Source: Chryseobacterium sp. MYb264 (GTDB lineage: Bacteria > Bacteroidota > Bacteroidia > Flavobacteriales > Weeksellaceae). From it: a DNA stretch of 64,000 nt. The stretch lies in NCBI RefSeq assembly GCF_035974275.1, contig NZ_CP142422.1, positions 4,340,001-4,404,000 on the forward strand, in the 5' to 3' direction. Shown here in pieces: positions 17,685 through 25,653 of the stretch. A model generated the notes under the pieces. That model saw only the letters and a program-made list of their open reading frames with translations, had not been told where the DNA came from and did not search any database. Every line of letters begins with the position of its first letter. Positions within the stretch are counted from its first letter, which is position 1. Made by a program: the position numbers and the translations under genes.

Positions 17685-18257
17685 ATGAAAAATGATAATG
17701 TATTTACACCTAGGCAAATAATGCAAATATTAATTCCTGGAATTTATTTTGCTAGTTTTTTATCATTAATTTTAGCTCCTTTCCTTAAGGAAAATTTTTC
17801 ATATACAACAAAAGAGGATTTAATCTTTATTTCATTATTCTCTATTTTGTTTGGCTTATTATTCTATCTAATTGATTTGCCAAAAATATTATTACATCCA
17901 ATTTTTCCAACTACTGTTATAAAAAATAAGCTTAATATTTCTGATCATAATATTTATTTTAAATTCTATGATGACGAATTGAAAAGTACTTTTCATAATT
18001 TAACCGAACGATATACTTCCATATTTCATTTAGGAATAAATTTATCATTTGCGAGTGTTATATTAGTACTAGTATATTATATCTCAGCTTACTATGATGA
18101 GGTGATTTATGTTAATTCTATTATAAAAGTTATTTACTTAGTTTTCGTGTTAAGTATTATTAATTCGTTGTTAGTAATCTTTGGGAAAAATAAAATTAAG
18201 TATGTTTTTAATAGACAGGTCAGTAAATTTGTTGAATGGAAAAATAATCAACCATAA
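17685..18257 (+). CDS. Membrane protein of the dnd operon, function unknown
   Basis: A 190-residue protein with four predicted transmembrane helices in two pairs: around residues 12-32 (IMQILIPGIYFASFLSLILA), 46-65 (LIFISLFSILFGLLFYLIDL), 118-136 (LSFASVILVLVYYISAY) and 146-166 (IIKVIYLVFVLSIINSLLVI). A soluble loop of about 50 residues lies between the pairs. It has no signal peptide or known domain. It begins 6 bp after the dndE fusion and is followed by the GIY-YIG gene, so it is part of the operon. A membrane anchor or an abortive-infection effector is conceivable; nothing in the sequence proves either. Confidence 0.75.
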   Translation: MKNDNVFTPRQIMQILIPGIYFASFLSLILAPFLKENFSYTTKEDLIFISLFSILFGLLFYLIDLPKILLHPIFPTTVIKNKLNISDHNIYFKFYDDELKSTFHNLTERYTSIFHLGINLSFASVILVLVYYISAYYDEVIYVNSIIKVIYLVFVLSIINSLLVIFGKNKIKYVFNRQVSKFVEWKNNQP

Positions 18258-18278
18258 TAAATTATATAAAGTTTTTGA

Positions 18279-18809
18279 ATGGCTACATATTTATCGAGAG
18301 AAGAAATCGCTTCACTTTATATAGAAGATAATTTTTCATTTAAAGTTTGCCATTTTCCCGAATATTGGGAGGATATTGATAGAGGGATTTTTGCAAAATT
18401 GCCTGCACCTACAATGCTAAATTTTAACCAAAATATAAGAAGAAATATGGAAGGTGCTGGAATTAAAAATTCGGCAGGAATCTACATGTTTTTTCTTGAA
18501 CCTGCATTTAATTTTATGCCCGAAGTTAGACATTTATTATATGTTGGTCGGGTTATTACTGGTGATTCAGATCATTCTTTTTTTAAAAGATTTTATAGTT
18601 ATGTAAAAGCTATTGGTGATGACACAAGGAAAAAAAATTTAGTTAAACTAACAAATTTATGGCCTACTTATACCAAAGTTTATTTTTATCCATTAACAAT
18701 TCCAGATACGGAAATAATGGAGATTGAGGATATAATAATAAGTAAAGTAATACCCCCTTTAAATAATCAATTTAAAGGTAGATCTCGAAACTCAAGACAA
18801 TTATATTAA
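18279..18809 (+). CDS. GIY-YIG nuclease-like protein of the dnd operon
   Basis: A 176-residue protein with the GIY-YIG nuclease pattern: GIY at 67-69 (NSAGIYMFF), the second motif YVG at 88-90 (HLLYVGRV), an Arg in FFKRFYSY near 104, an acidic residue in EIMEIEDIIISK near 148-150, and the late Asn in PPLNNQF near 162. All the expected catalytic positions appear present. The first ~60 residues are family-specific. It lies between the membrane protein and dndB and overlaps neither (1 bp before dndB). In this context it is a candidate endonuclease that cuts unmodified DNA; a regulatory role cannot be excluded. Confidence 0.75.
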   Translation: MATYLSREEIASLYIEDNFSFKVCHFPEYWEDIDRGIFAKLPAPTMLNFNQNIRRNMEGAGIKNSAGIYMFFLEPAFNFMPEVRHLLYVGRVITGDSDHSFFKRFYSYVKAIGDDTRKKNLVKLTNLWPTYTKVYFYPLTIPDTEIMEIEDIIISKVIPPLNNQFKGRSRNSRQLY

Positions 18810-18810
18810 T

Positions 18811-20049
18811 ATGGTACATTTAGCATGTTTAAGAGGAAATATCGGTTATTGGACTTACTACTCAACGGTAATGAAGATTAAAGATATAGTAAAAGATAAA
18901 AGAATAATTACTGTCGCCGAATCGGATGAGTTATATACTAAAAGTATAAATAAAATTCTTCAAAGAGAAGTAAATCCTAATAGAATTAAGGATATCAAGG
19001 ATTATATCTTAAATAATAATGAAAGATTTTTTAATAGTTTAATCGTTGCCATTCATAAGGGGCATCCAATCTGGACTGATATTGACTTAGCAAAAAGATT
19101 TGAGATAGATGGTGATCTTATAGATGAAAATGATTTGAATTTTATTGAAAGTAAATTTGGTATATTAACATTAAATGGAGATGAAGAAATTTTTGCTCTA
19201 GATGGACAACACCGTTTAAAGGGTATAATAAGAGGTTATGAAACAAATAAAGAAATTGGAGAAAAAGAAGTGTCAGTAATTTATGTTTTACATGATCATA
19301 CTAAACTTGACAAAACTAGAAGATTATTCACAGTACTAAATAAGTATGCAGAAAAGCCGAAGGGAGCAGAATTAATTATTATTGATGAAGACGATGCAGC
19401 AGCAATAAACGCAAGAAGATTAGTAAATGAGCACAATATTCTAAAAAAACAAGGAGTCTTATCTGATTCTAAATCAGGAAATCTTGCAACTACAGATAAA
19501 ACATCATTAACGACTTTGGTAACTATATACAATATTAATAAAATATTGTATGATAAGAATAAAAATTTCTATGTTAAAAGACCTAATGATCAAACGTTAA
19601 ATACATTGTATAATATTTCCAAAGAATTCTGGGATATTTATTTTGAAGTGTTTCCCGAGATTGTATTATTCGCAGATGGAAACTTGGAAGTTGAGATCAA
19701 TGATAAATTGATTGTACGTAATGATGATACTGGAGGTAGTCTTTTATTAAGACCTGTAGGACAAGAATTAATAGCGAAAGCATATAAAAAATTTGAAGCT
19801 ACTGAAATCGATGATTTTAAAAATAAAATTAGAATAATCGATTTTGATCTAAGTTCAGTTAATTGGAAATATATTTTCTGGAATGGTAAAATGCTTGGAA
19901 AGGAAGCTTCTTTGAAGAATAATTTAATATATTATTTATTGGGTAAGTATGACAGCTCAGCATGGATTACAACTAATATGAGAAGGATTTACGGAGCGAT
20001 TAATTCGCAATATGATGAAAATTCTATAAGACCCGTGGAAATTATTTAA
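18811..20049 (+). CDS. dndB: DndB, DGQHR-domain regulator of phosphorothioation
   Basis: A 412-residue protein with the DGQHR motif at residues 131-135 (FALDGQHRLKGII) and the usual opening LACLRGNIGYWTYY, which supports the first ATG. In characterised systems DndB represses the dnd operon and senses phage infection. Here it is the last gene of the operon instead of the first or a divergent gene, 1 bp after the GIY-YIG gene. No second promoter is obvious, so its level would follow that of the operon. Confidence 0.9.
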   Translation: MVHLACLRGNIGYWTYYSTVMKIKDIVKDKRIITVAESDELYTKSINKILQREVNPNRIKDIKDYILNNNERFFNSLIVAIHKGHPIWTDIDLAKRFEIDGDLIDENDLNFIESKFGILTLNGDEEIFALDGQHRLKGIIRGYETNKEIGEKEVSVIYVLHDHTKLDKTRRLFTVLNKYAEKPKGAELIIIDEDDAAAINARRLVNEHNILKKQGVLSDSKSGNLATTDKTSLTTLVTIYNINKILYDKNKNFYVKRPNDQTLNTLYNISKEFWDIYFEVFPEIVLFADGNLEVEINDKLIVRNDDTGGSLLLRPVGQELIAKAYKKFEATEIDDFKNKIRIIDFDLSSVNWKYIFWNGKMLGKEASLKNNLIYYLLGKYDSSAWITTNMRRIYGAINSQYDENSIRPVEII

Positions 20050-20178
20050 TTTGTTATTTATAATAAATAGTTTTTGCTTCAATACTAATTGAAAATTTCC
20101 CCTATTTTTCTCCCTTTAAACTATATAGACTAATAAAATCCCCATAAACATTGGGGAAAATAAGGTTTAGTTCGGGTT

Positions 20179-20191
20179 CAGGTGGGACCAC
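20179..20191 (+). other. Attachment site at the distal end of the island
   Basis: CAGGTGGGACCAC repeats the tRNA 3' end at 5100-5112. Extended upstream, GTTCGGGTT at 20170-20178 matches the tRNA T arm with three transitions. It lies 130 bp after dndB and just before a terminator. No other part of a tRNA is present, as expected of an attachment-site remnant. Confidence 0.85.
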
Positions 20192-20194
20192 TTT

Positions 20195-20221
20195 AAAGCA
20201 CTCTTTTTTGAGTGCTTTTTT
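20195..20221 (+). terminator. Intrinsic terminator at the distal island end
   Basis: Stem AAAGCACTC / GAGTGCTTT with a loop of six T and a T-rich tail. It lies directly after the attachment site, so it is probably the original tRNA terminator displaced by the island, and it now ends the dnd operon transcript. Confidence 0.8.
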
Positions 20222-20270
20222 TATACTAAATTTTCCACAAAAATGTAAAAACCAAATTTTACATTAATTA

Positions 20271-21737
20271 GTCATTCCTTAAAAACCAAGTAATATTTTG
20301 ATTATCAGTTTTATGCACTTATATTTCGTAAAAAATCGTTGTAAAAAATTGCAATAAATTGTATTTTTAGGATATAAAAAGTGGCAAAATGTTAGGCAAA
20401 ATAAGAGAGGATTTACAGCAGAATTTATTCAAGACCAGGCTTACGGAGCTTATTAATATGGAGCATCCGGTGGTAAAATTAGCTGGGGAGATTTCCTGGG
20501 ATAAAATGGAGTCAGAGTTTGAGAAATTATTTTCAGAAAACGGAAGACCTTCTATTGCTATCCGTAAAATAGCAGGAATGCTTTTGCTCAAGGAAATGTT
20601 TAAAGAAAGTGATGAAAGTGTAATAGAGAGATGGATTGAGAATGCGTATTGGCAATATTTTACCGGAGAAACCTTTTTCCAGACAGAGCAGCCTTTCGAT
20701 CCGAGCAATTTTGTACACTTCAGAAAAAGAATTGGAGATAAGGGTTTGGAATTTCTTTTGGGACAAAGCGTTTCTCTCCATCCCAAAGCCAAAACAGAAG
20801 ATGAAGTTCAGGTAGATACGACGGTTCAGGAGAAGAACATTACCTTTCCTACCGATGCCAAATTAGCAAAAAAAGTAATCGACAATTGTAGAAAAATAGC
20901 AGAAAAAGAGAGCGTTGTACAAAGACAAAGCTACAGAAGAGTGAGCAAACAATTATTGCGGGACGCTTTTTTTGGACATCATCCCAGAAGACAGAAGAAG
21001 GCAAAAATGGCGAGGAAAAAGCTCAGGACGATTGGTAAAAGAGTTCTTCGGGAATTGGAAAGAAAACTTCCTAAAGATGTTTTGAAAGGCTACGAAGACG
21101 TTTTTAAAATTTACCTTAAAGCACTCACCCAAGAACGTACCACGAAAGATAAAATTTACAGTCTTCACGAGCCACAAGTTGCGTGTATTGCGAAAGGAAA
21201 ATCGGGAAAAGCATACGAGTTTGGGACAAAAGTAGCAGTAGTAAGAGGTCGGAAAACAGGGATCATCAGCTCGGTAAAGAGATTTTCTGGCAATCCTCAC
21301 GATAGTAAAACTCTTGAAGAATCATTGGCACAGAGTGAGAGGGTAAGAAAATCCGTTGGCGGAACAAGACCTACGAAAGCCACTACAGACAGAGGATTTA
21401 AAGGAATCAAAGAAGTGGAAGGAACAGCAATTTTGCTTCCCGCAAAAAAAGAAAAAACAAAATATGGGCAACAAGTAGCCAGATTAAGATTCCGGGCAAG
21501 AGCAGCCATAGAACCTTGTATCTCTCATTTAAAAAGAAACCACTCCTTAGGATTAAACTTCCTGAAAGGAGTGGCTGGAGATATTAATAATGCATTATTA
21601 GCAGGGATTGGATACAATTTGAAGATGAGATTGAATCAAATCAAACAACAAATTCTTCTTTGGCTCGAACTTGTTCTCCGAATCTTTTTAGGCAAATATA
21701 ATTTTCAAAGTCAAAAAACAGCTTTTTAAGGAGCGAC
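20271..21737 (+). mobile_element. IS5-superfamily insertion sequence, copy 2 (inverted relative to copy 1)
   Basis: 1467 bp, the same length as copy 1 with the same terminal inverted repeats. It is flanked by its own 6-bp direct repeat TAATTA (20265-20270 and 21738-21743). Each copy having a separate, different duplication shows two independent insertions. It is outside the island, about 80 bp beyond the distal attachment site. Confidence 0.93.
20389..21729 (+). CDS. Transposase of the IS5 superfamily (copy 2)
   Basis: 446 residues, identical to the copy at 8550-9890: a DUF772 N-terminal region, then DDE catalytic residues in VQVDTTVQEKN, TTDRGFKG and AAIEPCISHLKRNHSL. It is in the opposite orientation to copy 1, so the two elements form a 1.47-kb perfect or near-perfect inverted repeat bracketing the dnd operon. 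Confidence 0.95.
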   Translation: MLGKIREDLQQNLFKTRLTELINMEHPVVKLAGEISWDKMESEFEKLFSENGRPSIAIRKIAGMLLLKEMFKESDESVIERWIENAYWQYFTGETFFQTEQPFDPSNFVHFRKRIGDKGLEFLLGQSVSLHPKAKTEDEVQVDTTVQEKNITFPTDAKLAKKVIDNCRKIAEKESVVQRQSYRRVSKQLLRDAFFGHHPRRQKKAKMARKKLRTIGKRVLRELERKLPKDVLKGYEDVFKIYLKALTQERTTKDKIYSLHEPQVACIAKGKSGKAYEFGTKVAVVRGRKTGIISSVKRFSGNPHDSKTLEESLAQSERVRKSVGGTRPTKATTDRGFKGIKEVEGTAILLPAKKEKTKYGQQVARLRFRARAAIEPCISHLKRNHSLGLNFLKGVAGDINNALLAGIGYNLKMRLNQIKQQILLWLELVLRIFLGKYNFQSQKTAF

Positions 21738-21856
21738 TAATTATTTTTTTATCAAATCGGGGGTAACTTATTGAAAAAAAATAATTTAAAACTATATCAT
21801 TTAGTAGAAAATTTCAAGAAATATTTTTACATTTGTATCAACGCAAACACATTTAT

Positions 21857-22762
21857 ATGATGAAAACAATTGTTCCTGAGCATTTGTATCTGCCTTCGAT
21901 GATTCTTGAGGAAAGGCAGTATCATTACAGTTTTACTAAAAAGAGCTTTAGCCAAGAAAAAGTTTTGTCATTTGATTTTACGTTTATTCATAACAGGCAG
22001 ACTAACGAAGAACCTAAAAGACTTGTTGTAAAAATTAATCGAAGTAATCTTTTGATAAATAACGAAAAACCTGACGGAACGCTTATCAGTGAACTTTTAT
22101 ATCATTCCTCACAGGCTTTATTTCCTTTGAGATTATCACTCAATTCTTATGGTTACCCTAAAAATATATGTAATCATGCTGATATCGTTGAAAGATGGAA
22201 AAGCTTTATACCAAGATTCAAACCATATTATGAAGGTGAAAAAGTGATAAAACTACTGAATCGTATTGGGAAAATATATAGAAATGCCGATTATTTGTTA
22301 GATAGTCTAAGAAAAGATGTCTTCTTTTCTGTTTATTTCTTTCCAATTTACGGAGATTATAGATTAGGTAGGGTTACGGGTATTGATAATTATGAATTTT
22401 CTTTTAATTCCGGGCAAAAGGTCAAATACACTTTGGATTTGGAAGTTTTAAATGAATTTACCGAGAATGATAAAATCAAACTTATGGTTAAAGGCAAATC
22501 TGATGTAAAAGAAAATGATACCGTTTCAGGATATTTTTTAATGAATAAAGACCGAACGATTCATGAAATAAAAATGGATTTCTTCTTCGTTGATTATAAT
22601 GAAGAAGTTAACATTCAGATTTTTGAAACGAAAGAAATTGCGGAAAGAAAATCGGCTTTTAATGTCGTGTATGATGAAAAAGAAGAAAGAGAAAAGCTAA
22701 TGAAGTCAAGAGGGTTTTTCATAGAAGAAATTGAAAGTGATGATCTACCAGAACACAAATAA
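21857..22762 (+). CDS. Protein of a PAAR/effector cassette, function unknown
   Basis: About 302 residues from the ATG at 21857 (MMKTIVPEHLYLPSMILEE); a TTG at 21833 would extend it by eight. A Bacteroidota -7 box TACATTTG lies at 21828-21835, just upstream. It has no signal peptide and no domain I recognise. The middle contains YYEGEKVIKLLNRIGKIYRN and the C-terminal part reads like a beta-rich domain (VSGYFLMNKDRTIHEIKMDF). It is 5 bp before the LysM/DUF4280 gene and should be co-transcribed. Position suggests an adaptor or structural partner of the effector that follows. Confidence 0.7.
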   Translation: MMKTIVPEHLYLPSMILEERQYHYSFTKKSFSQEKVLSFDFTFIHNRQTNEEPKRLVVKINRSNLLINNEKPDGTLISELLYHSSQALFPLRLSLNSYGYPKNICNHADIVERWKSFIPRFKPYYEGEKVIKLLNRIGKIYRNADYLLDSLRKDVFFSVYFFPIYGDYRLGRVTGIDNYEFSFNSGQKVKYTLDLEVLNEFTENDKIKLMVKGKSDVKENDTVSGYFLMNKDRTIHEIKMDFFFVDYNEEVNIQIFETKEIAERKSAFNVVYDEKEEREKLMKSRGFFIEEIESDDLPEHK

Positions 22763-22767
22763 CAATT

Positions 22768-23517
22768 ATGAAAAAAGGATTTATTTACATTGTAAAAAAA
22801 GGGGAGACCTTAGAAAGTATTGCCGACGATTACGGGATTTCTGTGTATCAGTTAAGAAAATTCCACAACATTTGGTGTGAAGATATTAATGACGGAATTG
22901 CTTACAAAGTTTGGGAAGGAAAAAAACTGACGGTAGAAAGGGAAATGCCTTCTCAAAATGAAATTGATGCCAGAAAAGAGGAAGAATATCAGCAGGAAAA
23001 AGAGAAAAAAGAAGAACAAAGGCAGAAAGAAGAGGAAGTTCAGCGCACCGAGCATGAAAATAAATTTTATGTTGTTGATGGTGCAAAATGTGCCTGCGAT
23101 AAAGGCACTGTTCCTGCTACTTTAAAGGTTACTTCTCATTCAAAAACTATTTTCAGCAGTCGTAATAATGATGAAAAATTTGTGGGAACTTTAGAAGATG
23201 TTCAGTTCAAAGAAGGAAATAGCTGTTTTGGAAGTTGTACCGCTAAAAATAACAATCCCTGCGCTTTTGTTCCTACCGGAAAATGGCGAAAACCTTATGA
23301 AAAAATGAAAATAATGGACAAACAAGCTCTTCTTGAAATATCTTATTTAATGTGTTCGGTGGGTGGAAAAATTACTGTACAGCATCACGGACAAAGCGTG
23401 ATCATGGGAAACAATAATGTACAGAAAGCAGATGCGGAACTTATGAATCAAGTGATGGTGGGAGTAGATTTTGAAGAGTTTCAGGGCGAATATGACGAAA
23501 ACCAATATTACCTGTGA
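22768..23517 (+). CDS. LysM plus DUF4280 (PAAR-like spike) protein
   Basis: 249 residues. Residues 6-50 are a LysM-like fold (YIVKKGETLESIADDYGISV). Residues ~70-100 are a highly charged coiled linker rich in Glu and Lys. Residues ~105-230 are DUF4280, a PAAR-like domain (GAKCACDKGTVPATLKV, then GSCTAKNNNPCAFVPTGKW, then LMCSVGGKITVQHHGQ). PAAR-like proteins cap the spike of contractile injection systems and carry effectors. The genes 5' and 3' (adaptor, effector, immunity) fit that role. The injection machine itself is not in the window. Confidence 0.85.
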   Translation: MKKGFIYIVKKGETLESIADDYGISVYQLRKFHNIWCEDINDGIAYKVWEGKKLTVEREMPSQNEIDARKEEEYQQEKEKKEEQRQKEEEVQRTEHENKFYVVDGAKCACDKGTVPATLKVTSHSKTIFSSRNNDEKFVGTLEDVQFKEGNSCFGSCTAKNNNPCAFVPTGKWRKPYEKMKIMDKQALLEISYLMCSVGGKITVQHHGQSVIMGNNNVQKADAELMNQVMVGVDFEEFQGEYDENQYYL

Positions 23518-23520
23518 ACT

Positions 23521-25176
23521 ATGGGAAATATATTAAGAGGAATAGATGGAGAACGTTTTCCTTTGATTGGAAAACAAGCTCAGAAATATTCGGTGACTTT
23601 TGATGAGTCGGTAGATATTGGAACGATAAATGATGATGAAATTCTATGGCAGATATACGCTGCTAATGAATATGATAAATATGAGAAAGTGCCGTTTTCG
23701 GGACAGAAAAAAGGCAAATTGACAACCTATACGTTTTTGCAAAAATTATTAAATAAAAATCTACAACTCCAAGCGACATACAAAAATGAAACTGTAGAAC
23801 TGCATATTACTCCGCAAGCCAACGGAGAGATAAAAATAATTGATGTATTTTTTATGGATGTAGAATATAAGATACGTGAAAAAGACAATCTGAAATATAT
23901 GAATAGTGTGAATCTTCAAATTTACACGTTGAATATGCTGGGTAAATATGTAGATTTTAAAATTTTTGGTACTTTAAATGGCATAGAAAAAGAGCTTTAT
24001 AAAAGTGACCAACCGCTGAAAATTGAACAGAAAAACGGAATTATAAAAACTAAAAAGTCTATTTTGCTAAGTCCCGCTATGTATATACAGACTCAGCAAG
24101 ATCTATCTGCGAGCGTGCATTCTTACAGGATAAAAGTCTGGGAAACGGATAATGAAAGCAATTTTTATGAAGAAGGCCTCACTGTAAAAAACGAAATGGG
24201 AAAAATGGAAGTTCCGCAGGATTCTCAAACGCCGGTGAAGACGGGGACTTCGGAACCTGTGAAGAACAAGGAAGAGAAAAAATATACCTGTGGAATTGAG
24301 TATAGAAATAGTATAACATGTGTTAAATATGGCTCTAAAAATCCAATTTATGGACCACTATATTATGGTTCAATAAAATTGGGATTTTATAAAAACTGGG
24401 AAAATATTATTTCAGAAGGTAAAGTAGATCAAGAACAGAAAGAAATTATTTTAGCCATGTCAGAAAATGAGGGTAACATGGATGCTGTTCAATCTTATGA
24501 TAGTGAAATTCTAACAGCTGGAGCAATGCAAAAAACTATAAATCCTGATGGCTATGGAGAATTGTCAATCCAATTATGGGAATTTAAGCAAGAGTATCCA
24601 GAAAAATTTAAAATGTTATTTGAAAACTGTGGTTGGAGTGTCAAAGAGATTGAAATTAAAGATCACTCAAAGACAATTAAAAAATATCAATCATTCTATA
24701 ATGAAAAAACGGGAAAAGAATTAAAGTCTTTAATTAGAAAAGGATTTGAAGAAAAAAAATACAAACAAAAAGTAATTTGTATACCTGTAGAACCTTTTAT
24801 TAATGCTTGTAAAGATGAAGATTTTCAGGCAAAGCAAATAATTGATTTTATAAAAAGATTAAATAATGCTATAAATAAAACGCCTAATGGATATTCTAGT
24901 AAGATAAAAGATTTTGTAAAATCAAAGCTTGGAAAAGCAACAGTATTAGATCATGATGTAAACAGACCGGGTCACGTTTCTAATTGTTTTGGAGAAGCAC
25001 TTAATAAATTTTTTGCTGAGCATAATAAATTATCACGAAATCCCGCAGACTGGGGAGAAAATCATCATATCTATGAAAAAGAAATTTTAAAAATATATGG
25101 TCCTTTAAGAGGGCAAGGTAAATATACTATGACAGATGCAAATGCACGATATATAAAATTAAAATCAAGATTATGA
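23521..25176 (+). CDS. Probable injected effector with lysozyme-like toxin domain
   Basis: 551 residues. Residues 1-230 form a conserved beta-rich carrier region (FDESVDIGTINDDEILWQIY and later KVWETDNESNFYEEGL). A Pro/Lys/Glu/Thr linker covers ~232-262. The C-terminal toxin has LAMSENEGNMDAVQSYDSEI at 311-330, then LTAGAMQKT, and later DHDVNRPGHVSNCFGEAL and PADWGENHHIYEKEI. The E-x-G...D-x-V-x-x-Y-D pattern recalls muramidase or chitosanase-type peptidoglycan hydrolases. The toxin half looks more AT-rich than the carrier half, as expected where toxin tips are exchanged. It has no signal peptide, consistent with injection. The immunity gene overlaps its stop. Confidence 0.75.
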   Translation: MGNILRGIDGERFPLIGKQAQKYSVTFDESVDIGTINDDEILWQIYAANEYDKYEKVPFSGQKKGKLTTYTFLQKLLNKNLQLQATYKNETVELHITPQANGEIKIIDVFFMDVEYKIREKDNLKYMNSVNLQIYTLNMLGKYVDFKIFGTLNGIEKELYKSDQPLKIEQKNGIIKTKKSILLSPAMYIQTQQDLSASVHSYRIKVWETDNESNFYEEGLTVKNEMGKMEVPQDSQTPVKTGTSEPVKNKEEKKYTCGIEYRNSITCVKYGSKNPIYGPLYYGSIKLGFYKNWENIISEGKVDQEQKEIILAMSENEGNMDAVQSYDSEILTAGAMQKTINPDGYGELSIQLWEFKQEYPEKFKMLFENCGWSVKEIEIKDHSKTIKKYQSFYNEKTGKELKSLIRKGFEEKKYKQKVICIPVEPFINACKDEDFQAKQIIDFIKRLNNAINKTPNGYSSKIKDFVKSKLGKATVLDHDVNRPGHVSNCFGEALNKFFAEHNKLSRNPADWGENHHIYEKEILKIYGPLRGQGKYTMTDANARYIKLKSRL

Positions 25177-25616
25177 AAAAAATAATAATTCTAACAATTT
25201 TACTATTAATAAATTGTTACTCCTCTCAATCAAAAAGAATATTAAATGTTCTGCCAATTACTAAAAACAACAAGCTTGGTTTTTATTCTTATGATAAAGA
25301 ATTTAAAATGTACCAAGAGCCTGTGATTTTAAATAAAGGAAAGAAATATAAAATTAAGGGATATGATGTTGATAATTATTCAGAAGGAAAAATTTTAAGC
25401 TTATCGCCAAATAAAAAGTATATTGTATTAGATAATGTTATAAAAGGTTATGTCGATGATGGTATTAATAAAACATTGTATGAAAATTATTTATGTGTCA
25501 TAATTGATATTAATAAAACACAAGTTGTTATGGAAATGCAAGAGAAATGTGGAGGGAATTGGAATAAAAAAAATCAATGGATTTATGGCGACAAAGTAGA
25601 GTTTAATGGTAAATAA
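25173..25616 (+). CDS. Lipoprotein, probable immunity protein for the effector
   Basis: A 147-residue protein with a lipoprotein signal (MKKIIILTILLLINCYSS, lipobox LINC with Cys at 15) and a beta-rich mature part. The ATG overlaps the effector stop codon by 4 bp (ATGA), so translation is coupled. A periplasm-facing lipoprotein made with a cell-wall hydrolase is the standard arrangement for self-protection. The family is not recognised; the assignment rests on position, size and the signal. Confidence 0.7.
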   Translation: MKKIIILTILLLINCYSSQSKRILNVLPITKNNKLGFYSYDKEFKMYQEPVILNKGKKYKIKGYDVDNYSEGKILSLSPNKKYIVLDNVIKGYVDDGINKTLYENYLCVIIDINKTQVVMEMQEKCGGNWNKKNQWIYGDKVEFNGK

Positions 25617-25653
25617 ATTTATGAATATAAAATTATTTTTTAAATACATATGA

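Larger units (their letters stand above)
5100..20191. mobile_element. tRNA-integrated genomic island carrying a DNA phosphorothioation (Dnd) operon
   Basis: The island lies between direct repeats of the tRNA 3' end: CAGGTGGGACCAC at 5100-5112 and again at 20179-20191. The match extends back to 22 bp with three mismatches (5091-5112 against 20170-20191). A tyrosine integrase gene lies next to the tRNA end, the usual layout for such elements. The content is more AT-rich than the flanks by eye and consists of an integrase, a HTH protein, a replication-initiator-like gene, defence-type genes and no core genes. An insertion sequence (8542-10008) has landed inside it. Confidence 0.88.

Noticed and set aside
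20170..20191. Second tRNA gene at the distal island end
   Set aside because: Only the T arm and 3' acceptor end are present; there is no anticodon or D arm, so it is an attachment-site remnant.
8542..21737. Composite transposon formed by the two insertion-sequence copies carrying the dnd operon
   Set aside because: Each copy has its own different 6-bp duplication, and the outermost duplications TATTTA and TAATTA do not match, so the unit did not move as a whole.
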